Positions 23,209 to 30,073 of a stretch of DNA of 32,276 nucleotides are shown here, piece by piece (position 1 is the first letter of the stretch; every line of letters starts with the position of its first letter). Origin of the DNA: Hyphomicrobiales bacterium (GTDB lineage Bacteria > Pseudomonadota > Alphaproteobacteria > Rhizobiales > Hyphomicrobiaceae); contig JAFKKW010000458.1 in the NCBI GenBank assembly GCA_017304275.1, positions 1 to 32,276 of the forward strand. The letters are read 5' to 3'. The notes under the pieces were generated by a model, which searched no databases, had not been told where the DNA came from, and saw only the letters and a program-made list of their open reading frames with translations. Position numbers and translations under genes: made by a program.

Positions 23209-24921
23209 ATGGATGAGCCCGCACCGAGCCCGCTGAAGGCGCCACCGCCGACGTTCCGGGAACTGTTCACGCCGAAGCTCGTGACGCTGCTCCGGGATGG
23301 ATATGGCGCGCGCGATCTCACCGCGGATGCGATGGCCGGCCTGACCGTGGCGATTGTCGCCCTGCCACTTTCGATGGCGATCGCCATCGCCTCGGGCCTG
23401 TCGCCGGAAAAAGGACTGTTCACCGCCATCGTCGGCGGCTTCCTCATATCGGCGTTGGGCGGCAGCCGCTTTCAGATCGGTGGACCGGCCGGCGCCTTCA
23501 TCGTGCTCATCGCCGCCATCGTTGAGCGCCACGGCTACGAGGGGCTCGTCCTCGCCACCGCCATGGCGGGCCTGATGATGATGGCCGCCGGTTTCCTGCA
23601 AGTCGGCACTTACATCAAATACATCCCCCTGCCCGTCACAGTGGGCTTCACAGCCGGCATCGCCGTCATCATTCTCGCGAGCCAGGTCAAGGAGGTGCTG
23701 GGGCTCGACATCGCCACCGAGCCCGCCGCGCTGGCGCCGAAGCTCGCGGCCATATGGGCCGCACTCGGTACGATCAATCCGGCCGCTGTCGCGCTTTCGG
23801 CTCTGGCCGTTGGGCTGATCCTCGGCCTCAGGCGCCTGCGCCCGCACTGGCCCGGCATGCTGATCGCCGTCGGCGCGACGGCGATCCTGACCGCGCTGCT
23901 CGGCCTCGACGTGACCACCATCGGCTCTCGTTTCGGCGACATCCCGCGCACGCTGCCGCTGCCGTCACTGCCGTCGTTCGACCTCGCGAAACTGCGCGCG
24001 GTGCTCCCCGACGCCATCGCCATCGCGATGCTCGGTTCCATCGAGAGCCTGCTCTCGGCCGTCGTGGCGGACGGCATGACGGGCCGCAAGCATCGCTCCA
24101 ACTGCGAACTGGTGGCACAGGGCGTCGCCAACATCGCCTCCGTGACCTTCGGCGGCATGTGCGCCACAGGCACCATCGCGCGCACCGCAACCAACATCCG
24201 CGCCGGAGCCCGCACGCCGGTCTCCGGAATGCTGCACGCCCTCTACATCCTTCTGTTCCTCCTCGTCGCCGCGCCGCTCGCCGCTTACGTCCCGCTCGCG
24301 AGCCTCGGCAGCGTGCTCGTCGTCGTTGCCTGGAACATGGCCGAGCGGGAGGAATTCGCCAATCTGTTGAGAGCGTCCTGGGGCGACGCGACCGTTCTCC
24401 TGGCGACCTTCCTGCTGACGATCTTCGAGGACCTGACCATCGCCATTGCCGTCGGCGTGACGCTCGGCGCATTCCTGTTCATGCATCGCATGGCTGAGGG
24501 CGTGGAGGTCGCGACGGGCCGGCCGCTGGTCGCCGACGACGCGGCAGACGAGGCCGGCGCCTCAGCCGGCTACGAGCCGGCGGCGTATGGCGGCGACATC
24601 CTCGTGTATCGCATATCCGGCGCCTTCTTCTTCGCCGCAACCGCGACCGTCCGCGGTGTCCTCGACCGCATCGGCGAGCACCCGAAAATATTCATCCTCG
24701 ATTTCTCCGACGTGCCGCTCGTGGACAGCACGGCCGCAAAGTCCCTCGAAGGCTTCGTGAAGAAGCTCGACCGCGCAGGTACGAAGGTCTTCTTCACGTC
24801 CGCCCGCAGGGGCGTGCGCCGCACGCTGCTGCGCGCCGGCCTGCGCACGCCGCTTGTCACCTATGCACCGAGCATCGAGGACGCGGCCGAAGCCGCCCGC
24901 AAGTCCCCGTCCACGGGCTAG
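23209..24921 (+). CDS. SulP-family anion permease with STAS domain
   Basis: A 570-residue SLC26/SulP transporter for sulfate, bicarbonate or another anion. The membrane domain begins at about residue 42 (LTADAMAGLTVAIVALPLSMAIAIASG) with the family sequence SPEKGLFTAIVGGFLISALGGS and QIGGPAGAFIVLIAAIV, then about a dozen further hydrophobic segments to residue 430. A cytosolic STAS domain lies at about 459-560 (GGDILVYRISGAFFFAA, KIFILDFSDVPLVDSTAAKSLEGF). The ATG at 23209 has GAGGAGACGGAG upstream; the longer frame to 23047 lacks protein-like sequence. Neighbouring carbonic anhydrase or cys genes, which could hint at the substrate, are absent. Confidence 0.93.
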   Translation: MDEPAPSPLKAPPPTFRELFTPKLVTLLRDGYGARDLTADAMAGLTVAIVALPLSMAIAIASGLSPEKGLFTAIVGGFLISALGGSRFQIGGPAGAFIVLIAAIVERHGYEGLVLATAMAGLMMMAAGFLQVGTYIKYIPLPVTVGFTAGIAVIILASQVKEVLGLDIATEPAALAPKLAAIWAALGTINPAAVALSALAVGLILGLRRLRPHWPGMLIAVGATAILTALLGLDVTTIGSRFGDIPRTLPLPSLPSFDLAKLRAVLPDAIAIAMLGSIESLLSAVVADGMTGRKHRSNCELVAQGVANIASVTFGGMCATGTIARTATNIRAGARTPVSGMLHALYILLFLLVAAPLAAYVPLASLGSVLVVVAWNMAEREEFANLLRASWGDATVLLATFLLTIFEDLTIAIAVGVTLGAFLFMHRMAEGVEVATGRPLVADDAADEAGASAGYEPAAYGGDILVYRISGAFFFAATATVRGVLDRIGEHPKIFILDFSDVPLVDSTAAKSLEGFVKKLDRAGTKVFFTSARRGVRRTLLRAGLRTPLVTYAPSIEDAAEAARKSPSTG

Positions 24922-24936
24922 CCGCTAGGGCTCCCG

Positions 24937-24955
24937 GGAGATGCCCAGCATCTCC
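24937..24955. terminator. Perfect hairpin between convergent sulP and VOC genes
   Basis: An 8-bp perfect stem (GGAGATGC with GCATCTCC) and a three-base loop lie in the 58-base convergent gap. No T-run follows on either side, so it is a likely but unproven terminator. Confidence 0.55.
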
Positions 24956-24979
24956 ACGGCGAACGTGCCAGATCCGCGC

Positions 24980-25411
24980 TCAGTCTTTCGCGACCGTAAG
25001 CGTCCAGGGATCGTAGCTACCGAAGCTCCAGGCGTGTCCTTCGGGATCGCGCACCGAATAGCTCCGGCCGCCGTAGCTTTCGCCGCGCGGCGCGATGATC
25101 GTCTCGGCGCCGGCGGCCGCCGCCCGCGCATAGTGCGCGTCGACATCGTCCACGACGACATAGATCGTCTGCGTGCAGCGGCCGTCGGCGCGCTCCGGCA
25201 GCGTCATCACTCTCTTGCCGAACTCTCCGCCCTGATCCGGCCCGATCATGATCATGCCGTTGCCGAAGCTAAGCTCGGCGTGGACGACCTGCCCCGCCTC
25301 GTCACGATAGACCGCATGCGCCTTGAACCCGAATGCGCGTACCAGCCAGTCGACCTCCGCATCGGCATCCTTATAGGCAAGGCACGGGATGAGAACGCTT
25401 CCATTTGGCAT
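24980..25411 (-). CDS. VOC-superfamily (glyoxalase/bleomycin resistance-like) protein
   Basis: A 143-residue protein of the PhnB-like group of the VOC fold. It shows the paired beta-alpha-beta modules: VLIPCLAYKDADAEVDWLVRAFGFK, HAELSFGNGMIMIGPD, then YVVVDDVDAHYARAAAAGAETI and GGRSYSVRDPEGHAWSFGSY, the last being the canonical C-terminal motif with the metal-binding-type His and Glu. Members range from glyoxalases to antibiotic-binding proteins; no substrate can be assigned. The ATG at 25411 is chosen because conserved sequence starts immediately after it. It lies 56 bases downstream of the DUF2380-like gene and may share its transcript. Confidence 0.87.
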   Translation of the reverse strand: MPNGSVLIPCLAYKDADAEVDWLVRAFGFKAHAVYRDEAGQVVHAELSFGNGMIMIGPDQGGEFGKRVMTLPERADGRCTQTIYVVVDDVDAHYARAAAAGAETIIAPRGESYGGRSYSVRDPEGHAWSFGSYDPWTLTVAKD

Positions 25412-25467
25412 CGCAGATGACACTCCGCTTGCGGATCGAGAGGCCTGAGAGTCGCAACGATCAGCGC

Positions 25468-26022
25468 CTACCCTTGTGGAGGAAGAAGATAGTTCTTCAG
25501 CAGGTAGTCGAGACTGCGCGACCACGACTCGTCCGTATTGCCACGAATGTCGACGCTATGGACGAAAACCATCTTCCGGGCTTTTACGTCCTCCATGTAG
25601 ACGTTCAGGTTGAGAATGAGGTTCGAAACCTTTTGGATGTTGATCCACGCGGCAATGTCGCCCCCGAGCGCTGCGGCGTAGTCGGCTTCGCAGCCCCCGC
25701 AGCTCCCCATGGGCTGGCCGGCGTCGATCTTGGCACGCGTCTCCGCCGGAACCGGAACGATCGTGTACAGGCCGGACGCCTGCAGGCGATCCTTGAACTG
25801 CTGCTCGATGTGGCGCAGACGCGCCGTCTCCTGCGCGCTCGTCGGCTCGTACATGCTGTTGTCGTTCTCGAAGCCGACGCCAAGGACGACGACCTTGCCG
25901 CTCTTCGGAAGCTGCAGCGTTGGCGCGGCGAACGCGCTGCCTGCGGCGGCCGCAAAGCACAGCGCAAGCGCGCACGCAATCCATTGCTGGATACGCCGCG
26001 CATGATCTGGATTTCGAAGCAT
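25468..26022 (-). CDS. Secreted DUF2380/DUF3280-like protein
   Basis: A 184-residue protein with a signal peptide (ARRIQQWIACALALCF then AAAAGSAFA). The mature part begins VVVLGVGFENDNSMYEPTSAQETARLRHIEQQFKDRLQ, then GLYTIVPVP, a CGGCEADYAAALGGDIAAWINIQKVSNLILNLN stretch in blocks, and RKMVFVHSVDIRGNTDESWSRSLDYLLKNYLL. This is the pattern of the DUF2380 (DUF3280) periplasmic family seen in methylotrophic and other Hyphomicrobiales, often near methanol or lanthanide oxidation genes, of unknown role. The CGGC motif could form a disulfide. GGAGAAG precedes the ATG at 26022. Confidence 0.8.
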   Translation of the reverse strand: MLRNPDHARRIQQWIACALALCFAAAAGSAFAAPTLQLPKSGKVVVLGVGFENDNSMYEPTSAQETARLRHIEQQFKDRLQASGLYTIVPVPAETRAKIDAGQPMGSCGGCEADYAAALGGDIAAWINIQKVSNLILNLNVYMEDVKARKMVFVHSVDIRGNTDESWSRSLDYLLKNYLLPPQG

Positions 26023-26181
26023 GGGCTTCTCCGTTCGAACAATAACCGCCCGCCCCGACCCCGGCCGTTGCCGGCCTGATAAGGATGTCGGCACCCGTCC
26101 TCGGGCATTCAACCCTTGACGCGCGACGGATTCCGCGCGGACGGATCGTTCCCCCCACGGATCAGCACACGGGGCGTCGGA

Positions 26182-26928
26182 ATGTACGGATCAATCGCCA
26201 CAGTCGCATTCGTGGGCGTGGAGGCACGCCCCGTCGAGGTGCAGGTCCGCATCTCGCCGGGTCAGCAGGCCTTCGCCATCGTCGGCCTTCCCGATAAGGC
26301 GGTCGCCGAAAGCCGCGAGCGCGTGCGCAACGCCTTGCACGCCGTGGGTCTTGGCCTCCCCTACAAGCACATCACGGTCAATCTCGCGCCGGCCGACCTG
26401 CCGAAGGAAGGCAGCCATTTCGACCTCGCCATCGTGCTGGCTCTCATGGTCGCCATGGAGGCCGTCGCACCCGACGCGGTCGAACGCTACGCCGCCGTGG
26501 GCGAGCTGGCGCTCGACGGCACGATCCGCCCCATTCCCGGCGCGTTGCCCGCGGCCATCGGCGCCAACGCCATGCAGAAGGGCCTCATCTGCCCCGCCGA
26601 GTGCGGCCCCGAAGCCGCCTGGGCCGGCGAGGACGCCGACATCCTCGCCGCGCCGCACCTGCTCTCGCTCGTGAATCACTTCAAAGGGCTGCAGACGCTC
26701 GCCCGGCCGAAGCCGGCGCTCGCAGCGCGCGGTCCGGTCGCAGCGCTTGCGGACCTGCGCGACGTACGCGGCCAGGAGAACGCAAAGCGCGCCCTCGAGG
26801 TCGCCGCCGCGGGCGGACATAATTTCCTGATGATCGGCCCGCCGGGCTCCGGCAAATCCATGCTCGCCGCCCGTCTGCCGTCAATCCTGCCGCCGCTCTC
26901 GGCCGAGGAGATGCTCGGCATTGCGTAG
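26182..26928 (+). pseudogene. comM: comM (YifB, Mg-chelatase-like AAA+ ATPase), 5' fragment
   Basis: The N-terminal half of ComM/YifB: a Lon-protease-like S5-fold domain (YGSIATVAFVGVEARPVEVQV, QAFAIVGLPDKAVAESRERVRNAL in blocks, LPKEGSHFDLAIVLALM) and the start of the AAA+ domain with Walker A GPPGSGKS (Lys225). After codon 244 (EEML) the frame enters the inverted repeat of the transposon and stops at TAG 26926-26928. Walker B and the rest are in the fragment at 31039, so this piece cannot hydrolyse ATP. ComM is a hexameric helicase promoting branch migration during natural transformation. The ATG at 26182 begins the conserved MYGSIATV sequence. Confidence 0.95.
26908..26915. repeat. Left target-site duplication (8 bp)
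   Basis: GAGATGCT occurs immediately left of the transposon and again at 31031-31038 immediately right of it. Eight bases is the duplication length known for IS1595-family elements. Confidence 0.93.
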
Positions 26929-26943
26929 CAAACGCACCAAGTC
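26916..26943. repeat. Left terminal inverted repeat of the transposon
   Basis: Twenty-eight bases identical to the reverse complement of 31003-31030. The repeat supplies the TAG that ends the comM 5' fragment. Confidence 0.95.
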
Positions 26944-26983
26944 TCGACTGGATGGATCTTAGCTGATTTGCGACTCTGGGGGC

Positions 26984-27424
26984 ATGGCAGAGCCCCACGT
27001 CATATCCGCCCTATCCCGCAAGCGCGCCGAGTTGTCTGGTGACATCGAACGGTTGCAACGGGAACTGTCGGAAACCGTCTCCGCATTGGAGAAACTGGAC
27101 GCAACTCTGCTCCTGTTCGATCCGGCTTATGAGATCGCATCCATCCGTCCGAAAGCCTTCCGACCGCCAGAGGACTGGTCAAAGCGCGGAGAGATGACCC
27201 GGATCATTCTCGGGATCATGCGCAAGGCAAGTGAACCGCTCACGTCCGCCGACATCGCCGCTCAGTTGATCGCAGAGCGGGCGCTGGAACCAACGGACAA
27301 GCTGCAACGGTTGATGACCAAGCGCGTAGGCGTCGCCCTGCGTGGGCTTCGCGACCGGAGCATCGCCGTATCGGCCCCCGGTCCCGGCATGAGCGTCGTT
27401 TGGCAGCTAGCCGGACGCGAGTAG
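26984..27424 (+). CDS. Passenger: coiled-coil plus winged-helix protein
   Basis: A 146-residue protein beginning 40 bases inside the left end of the transposon. Residues 8-42 form a coiled coil (LSRKRAELSGDIERLQRELSETVSALEKLD in short heptads), followed by a Pro-rich hinge (SIRPKAFRPPEDW) and a winged-helix-like domain (EMTRIILGIMRKASEPLTSADIAAQLI, LMTKRVGVALRGLRDRSIAVS, VVWQLAG). Relatives recur as short hypothetical proteins in alphaproteobacterial accessory regions. It could be a DNA-binding regulator of the element. A GGGGG tract precedes the ATG closely. The 3' end overlaps the opposite-strand 40-residue gene by 18 bases. Confidence 0.8.
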   Translation: MAEPHVISALSRKRAELSGDIERLQRELSETVSALEKLDATLLLFDPAYEIASIRPKAFRPPEDWSKRGEMTRIILGIMRKASEPLTSADIAAQLIAERALEPTDKLQRLMTKRVGVALRGLRDRSIAVSAPGPGMSVVWQLAGRE

Positions 27425-27529
27425 GTAAACCAGACCGCACGCGACCAAGGCTAGAGCGAGCCAATACACCCATTCCCATTTGTTGGGCGGGGGATCGCCG
27501 TAGTCGGGGGATTTCTCGTAGCCTGACAT
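27407..27529 (-). CDS. Passenger: 40-aa single-helix membrane protein
   Basis: On the minus strand an ATG at 27529 opens a 40-codon frame: MSGYEKSPDYGDPPPNKWEW followed by a hydrophobic helix WLALALVACGLVYLLASG to the stop. The polar, Pro-rich N-terminus followed by W-E-W at the interface and one helix is the layout of a genuine small membrane protein; the SPDYGxPxP segment recalls short membrane proteins I have seen in Hyphomicrobiales. The stop overlaps the end of the winged-helix gene by 18 bases. The ribosome binding site is weak. It could be a toxin or a partner of one of the other passengers, but nothing demonstrates that. Confidence 0.6.
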   Translation of the reverse strand: MSGYEKSPDYGDPPPNKWEWVYWLALALVACGLVYLLASG

Positions 27530-27596
27530 TGCTGGCCCACCCAAATCTTAAGGGATCGTTAACTAATTTGGGACAAATCTTGCAAATCGTGCAAAA

Positions 27597-27626
27597 CGTA
27601 CGATATGTACGAATCGGAAGATTCCG
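27597..27626. promoter_or_regulatory. Two adjacent palindromes, probable toxin-antitoxin operator
   Basis: CGTAC-GATAT-GTACG (27597-27611) and CGGAA-GA-TTCCG (27615-27626) are two perfect inverted repeats lying 38 bases before the antitoxin start. Phd/YefM antitoxins autoregulate through palindromes at such positions. Confidence 0.65.
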
Positions 27627-27663
27627 TTTAAGCTTGCACAAACACTGGGGGCATACCGTCGTG

Positions 27664-28008
27664 ATGGAGCCAACCACATATACGGTTAGCGAGGCGAGAG
27701 ACAAACTAGCGGAAGTGATTGACCGCGTTACTTATACTGAGCAGCCGGCGGTCATCACTAAACATGGAAAGGACAAGGTTGCTCTTGTTCCGTATCGTTT
27801 GCTTGAGTTGATTACGCGTATCGAAGCCATGATGGACTTGGAGAAGGCCCAAGAGGCGTTGGACGATTTCAACGCCCGTGGAGGGATGAGCCTCGCCTCG
27901 TTCAAGCGTCAACTCCGCCTCGAGGAAGAGGCGTCGAACGTGGGGGGCAAGAGTGAAGTACGACGTTCACTTGGCACACGCCGCAATGCGCGAACTACGA
28001 AAGCTTGA
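27664..28008 (+). CDS. Passenger: Phd/YefM-type antitoxin
   Basis: A 114-residue protein with the Phd/YefM DNA-binding and dimerisation domain at its start (TYTVSEARDKLAEVIDRVTYTEQPAVITKHGKDKVALVPYRLLE in blocks), then a helical region (TRIEAMMDLEKAQEALDDFNARGG, MSLASFKRQLRLEEEA) that would embrace the toxin. The end of the frame overlaps the toxin gene by 56 bases, so the last 18 residues (RRSLGTRRNARTTKA) are coded out of frame with the toxin and are unusually basic. Start ATG 27664; GTG 27661 is in frame just before it. Palindromes upstream suggest autoregulation. Confidence 0.88.
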   Translation: MEPTTYTVSEARDKLAEVIDRVTYTEQPAVITKHGKDKVALVPYRLLELITRIEAMMDLEKAQEALDDFNARGGMSLASFKRQLRLEEEASNVGGKSEVRRSLGTRRNARTTKA

Positions 28009-28309
28009 TCGGCCTACTCAAGGGAAAATCCTTACTGCAATTGAAGGTCTGGAAACAAATCCGCGACCGCCGGGCGTAGAGAAGCTCAGCGGTCATCCGG
28101 ATTTTTTTCGTATTCGCGTGAGCGATCACCGCGTGATCTATGCCATCCCGCGAAAAAAGGTTGTCGTCGTGTGTGGTGTCCGCAATCGCAAGAACGCATA
28201 CCGTCAGCTCAACATGCTGAACTCCACTCTTAAGAGCGCAATCAGCGAAATCGAAACTATGGGCCAGAGCCCGGAGCTTCAGCAGGCTCTGACGTTACGC
28301 AAATCATAG
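27953..28309 (+). CDS. Passenger: RelE/ParE-superfamily toxin
   Basis: A 118-residue toxin: VHLAHAAMRELRKLDRPTQGKILTAIEGLETNPRPPG, then KLSGHPDFFRIRVSDHRVIYAI and VVVVCGVRNRKNAYRQL, the canonical order of RelE-type mRNA interferases that cut mRNA in the ribosome. Basic residues Lys/Arg in the HPDFFRIRVSDHR block are in the usual active-site area. A C-terminal extension of about 28 residues (STLKSAISEIETMGQ...) is longer than in most RelE proteins. The start is GTG with GGGGGGCAAGA before it, within the antitoxin gene, giving translational coupling. In this setting it probably stabilises the transposon. Confidence 0.9.
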   Translation: MKYDVHLAHAAMRELRKLDRPTQGKILTAIEGLETNPRPPGVEKLSGHPDFFRIRVSDHRVIYAIPRKKVVVVCGVRNRKNAYRQLNMLNSTLKSAISEIETMGQSPELQQALTLRKS

Positions 28310-28314
28310 TTACC

Positions 28315-29277
28315 TTATCGCTGCCAGTAGCCCTTCCAATTCCTCGACACGGGATGCGCCATCGCGAGGCTGATGGCCTTGCCGGTCATCGCGCCGTTGC
28401 TCAGTTCCCGGTGATCCTCAACCCAAGCGGCGTGCGCTGCGTATTGGTGAAGGTAGCGCGCCGAGACGTGGTGATGCTGGCCACCGATCATGCGGCGAAG
28501 GCGTGAGAAGTATGACTCCACCTGATTGGTGCAGACGCCGTTGAGCGAATACGCTTCGCTGTGGTTGATGCGGAGCGTCGGGAACATGGCGTGCAGCGTA
28601 TCCCAATGGCTGGCTTCGTCGGCATGAACTTCCGCCGTACGAACAACGGCCTTCTCGACAAGCTCAACGCCGTCAGATTCCTGTGTGCACACGAACGAAA
28701 GCGTGCGGCCCTTGCGCTGGCGCATGGCGACGACAACGCGACGCTTGCCGGTTTGGTGCTCAGCAAGGCGACGGTCAACGCGATCCTCTTTCTTGTTCGC
28801 GGGGCGAATGTGGCCACCAAAATAGGCGCCATCAACTTCCACGATGCCCGAGAGCTTGAGGCCAGCGGTTTCCGACTTCATCGCTTCGCGCAGCTTGTGC
28901 GAGAGAACCCAGGCCGTCTTGTGCTGCACGTCGAGGTCGCGCGAAAGCTGCATCGCGGAAACGCCCTTTGCCGCGTTCGCGACGATCAGGACGGCCGCCA
29001 GCATGTCCGTGAAGCTGAGCTTACGGCTCGCGAAGATCGTGCCCGACGTGACGCTGTACTGATGATGGCACGCCTTGCACTTGAACTTGCGGCGCGTGGC
29101 AATGTCGTATGCATCGCAGCAGCCGCAGCGCGGGCAGACGGGATCGCCATCCGTATCCGGCCAGCGGACCTTGCGGAACAGGCCGTAAGCCTTGTCCTCA
29201 CCGCCCTGATAGACCTCCTTAAGAGAGAGGGTCCGAGAGGCTGCTTTGAGCTTGATGTTCGTGGCCATTATCATCAT
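28315..29277 (-). CDS. IS1595-family (ISXO2-like) transposase
   Basis: A 320-residue transposase that moves the surrounding element. It has an N-terminal zinc ribbon (CPRC at 48-51, CKAC at 67-70, then HHQYSVTSGTIFASRKL, the family signature) and the DDE-type core of the ISXO2-like group: Asp149 in VEVDGAYFGG, Asp220 in VHADEASHWDTL and Asn251/Glu254 in NQVESYFSRLRR. Length and motifs are complete, with no frameshift. Three ATGs (29277, 29274, 29268) lie in one cluster inside the ATATGATGATA-like control site, so the exact start is uncertain. It is divergent from the DUF6471 gene and ends five bases from the toxin's stop, convergently. Confidence 0.96.
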   Translation of the reverse strand: MMIMATNIKLKAASRTLSLKEVYQGGEDKAYGLFRKVRWPDTDGDPVCPRCGCCDAYDIATRRKFKCKACHHQYSVTSGTIFASRKLSFTDMLAAVLIVANAAKGVSAMQLSRDLDVQHKTAWVLSHKLREAMKSETAGLKLSGIVEVDGAYFGGHIRPANKKEDRVDRRLAEHQTGKRRVVVAMRQRKGRTLSFVCTQESDGVELVEKAVVRTAEVHADEASHWDTLHAMFPTLRINHSEAYSLNGVCTNQVESYFSRLRRMIGGQHHHVSARYLHQYAAHAAWVEDHRELSNGAMTGKAISLAMAHPVSRNWKGYWQR

Positions 29278-29380
29278 ATCCGATGTAAATTACACCAGAT
29301 ATGATGACATAACACATCGTTGTCAAGGGTAAAAACATCGAATATGATGATATTCGCATCGAATCAAGAGGTATCATCAT
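29269..29380. promoter_or_regulatory. Four ATATGATGATA-like sites in the transposase/DUF6471 divergent promoter
   Basis: Sites are at 29269-29280 (reverse), 29298-29309 (forward), 29341-29354 (forward, AATATGATGATATT) and 29372-29380 (reverse). They make two inverted pairs, each about 29 bases centre to centre. The first covers the transposase start codons and the last the DUF6471 start codon, so a bound protein could block both. The adjoining small HTH-type protein is the obvious candidate. Confidence 0.6.
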
Positions 29381-29603
29381 GCGGGAAGACGTCTGGGCAG
29401 AGCGGGCCAAGGGCTTACTCAAGGCCGAGTTGAAGCGCCGAAACGTGGGTTATCGGGAACTCGCCGAGAAGTTGTCTGCACAAGGAACGCCAGAAACGGA
29501 GCGCAACCTTGCGAATAAGATCAGCCGGGGCGGGTTTACCGCTGCGTTTTTGATCCAATGCCTTGAAGCCATCGGTTGCTCGTCTCTGCGACTAGCCGAC
29601 TAG
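29379..29603 (+). CDS. Passenger: DUF6471-type small HTH protein
   Basis: A 74-residue protein matching the DUF6471 pattern: AKGLLKAELKRRNVGYRELAEKLSAQG, TERNLANKISRGGFTAAFLIQCLEAIG, a compact helix-turn-helix fold like a minimal Cro/C1 repressor. The first half would be the scaffold helices and ELAEKLS..TERNLANKIS the recognition turn. AAGAGG precedes the ATG. It is divergent from the transposase gene with four similar DNA sites between them, which suggests it controls transposase expression and its own. DUF6471 proteins occur widely beside mobile elements; none is characterised to my knowledge. Confidence 0.85.
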   Translation: MREDVWAERAKGLLKAELKRRNVGYRELAEKLSAQGTPETERNLANKISRGGFTAAFLIQCLEAIGCSSLRLAD

Positions 29604-30073
29604 GTGCCGTTGCCCGGATCATCATCGAAGAACTCCGGTTCGATGGCGAACACCAGTTGGGTCAGTGCGGTCATAATCAGCACGTGACACAATAAAATTC
29701 CTAGCGCCGTCATGTTGAAGAACGCTTCACCTGTCGCATTCATCGACGCTATCGGCTTGACCGTGACGACAGCCACTCCTAGCGCGAATAGGGAAATGAG
29801 CCAGTAGACGTTGCTGCGAAGCTGCGCACGTGATTTCTCTAAGGCGTTTCGCACCCGATGCTGTTCTTCGATCCGATTAAACGCCAAATGAATTTGCGCA
29901 GCCGACGCGAGCGTCACGGCAAGCGTAATGCCCAGCACATTTATGAACTCGTGGTTCACAAAGTCTCGCAGAAACCTGTTGTTGTCCGCAATCCAGTCTG
30001 GACGCGCGGCCATCAGGCACAATGATATCGCGATGAAAACGAGAAGGATTCCGTAAGCGAGCCCCTTGGTCAT
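29600..30073 (-). CDS. Passenger: four-helix membrane protein, second gene of the coupled pair
   Basis: A 157-residue protein with transmembrane segments at about 5-23, 43-65, 88-107 and 120-143, a charged cytosolic loop between helices 2 and 3 (NRIEEQHRVRNALEKSRAQLRSN) and an acidic tail (EPEFFDDDPG). The ATG at 30073 shares its A with the TGA of the upstream gene (TGATG), so the two are translated together. The start at 30094 is less likely since it lies inside the partner. No family is recognised. A membrane partner strictly coupled to a soluble protein inside a mobile element fits an effector-sensor pair, but the sequence gives no direct proof. Confidence 0.8.
   Translation of the reverse strand: MTKGLAYGILLVFIAISLCLMAARPDWIADNNRFLRDFVNHEFINVLGITLAVTLASAAQIHLAFNRIEEQHRVRNALEKSRAQLRSNVYWLISLFALGVAVVTVKPIASMNATGEAFFNMTALGILLCHVLIMTALTQLVFAIEPEFFDDDPGNGT

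Noticed and set aside
26907..26917. A 10- or 11-bp target duplication for the transposon
   Set aside because: The direct repeat is 11 bases long by eye, but taking the ends as symmetric 28-bp inverted repeats assigns the outer bases to the element and leaves exactly 8 bp, as expected for IS1595.
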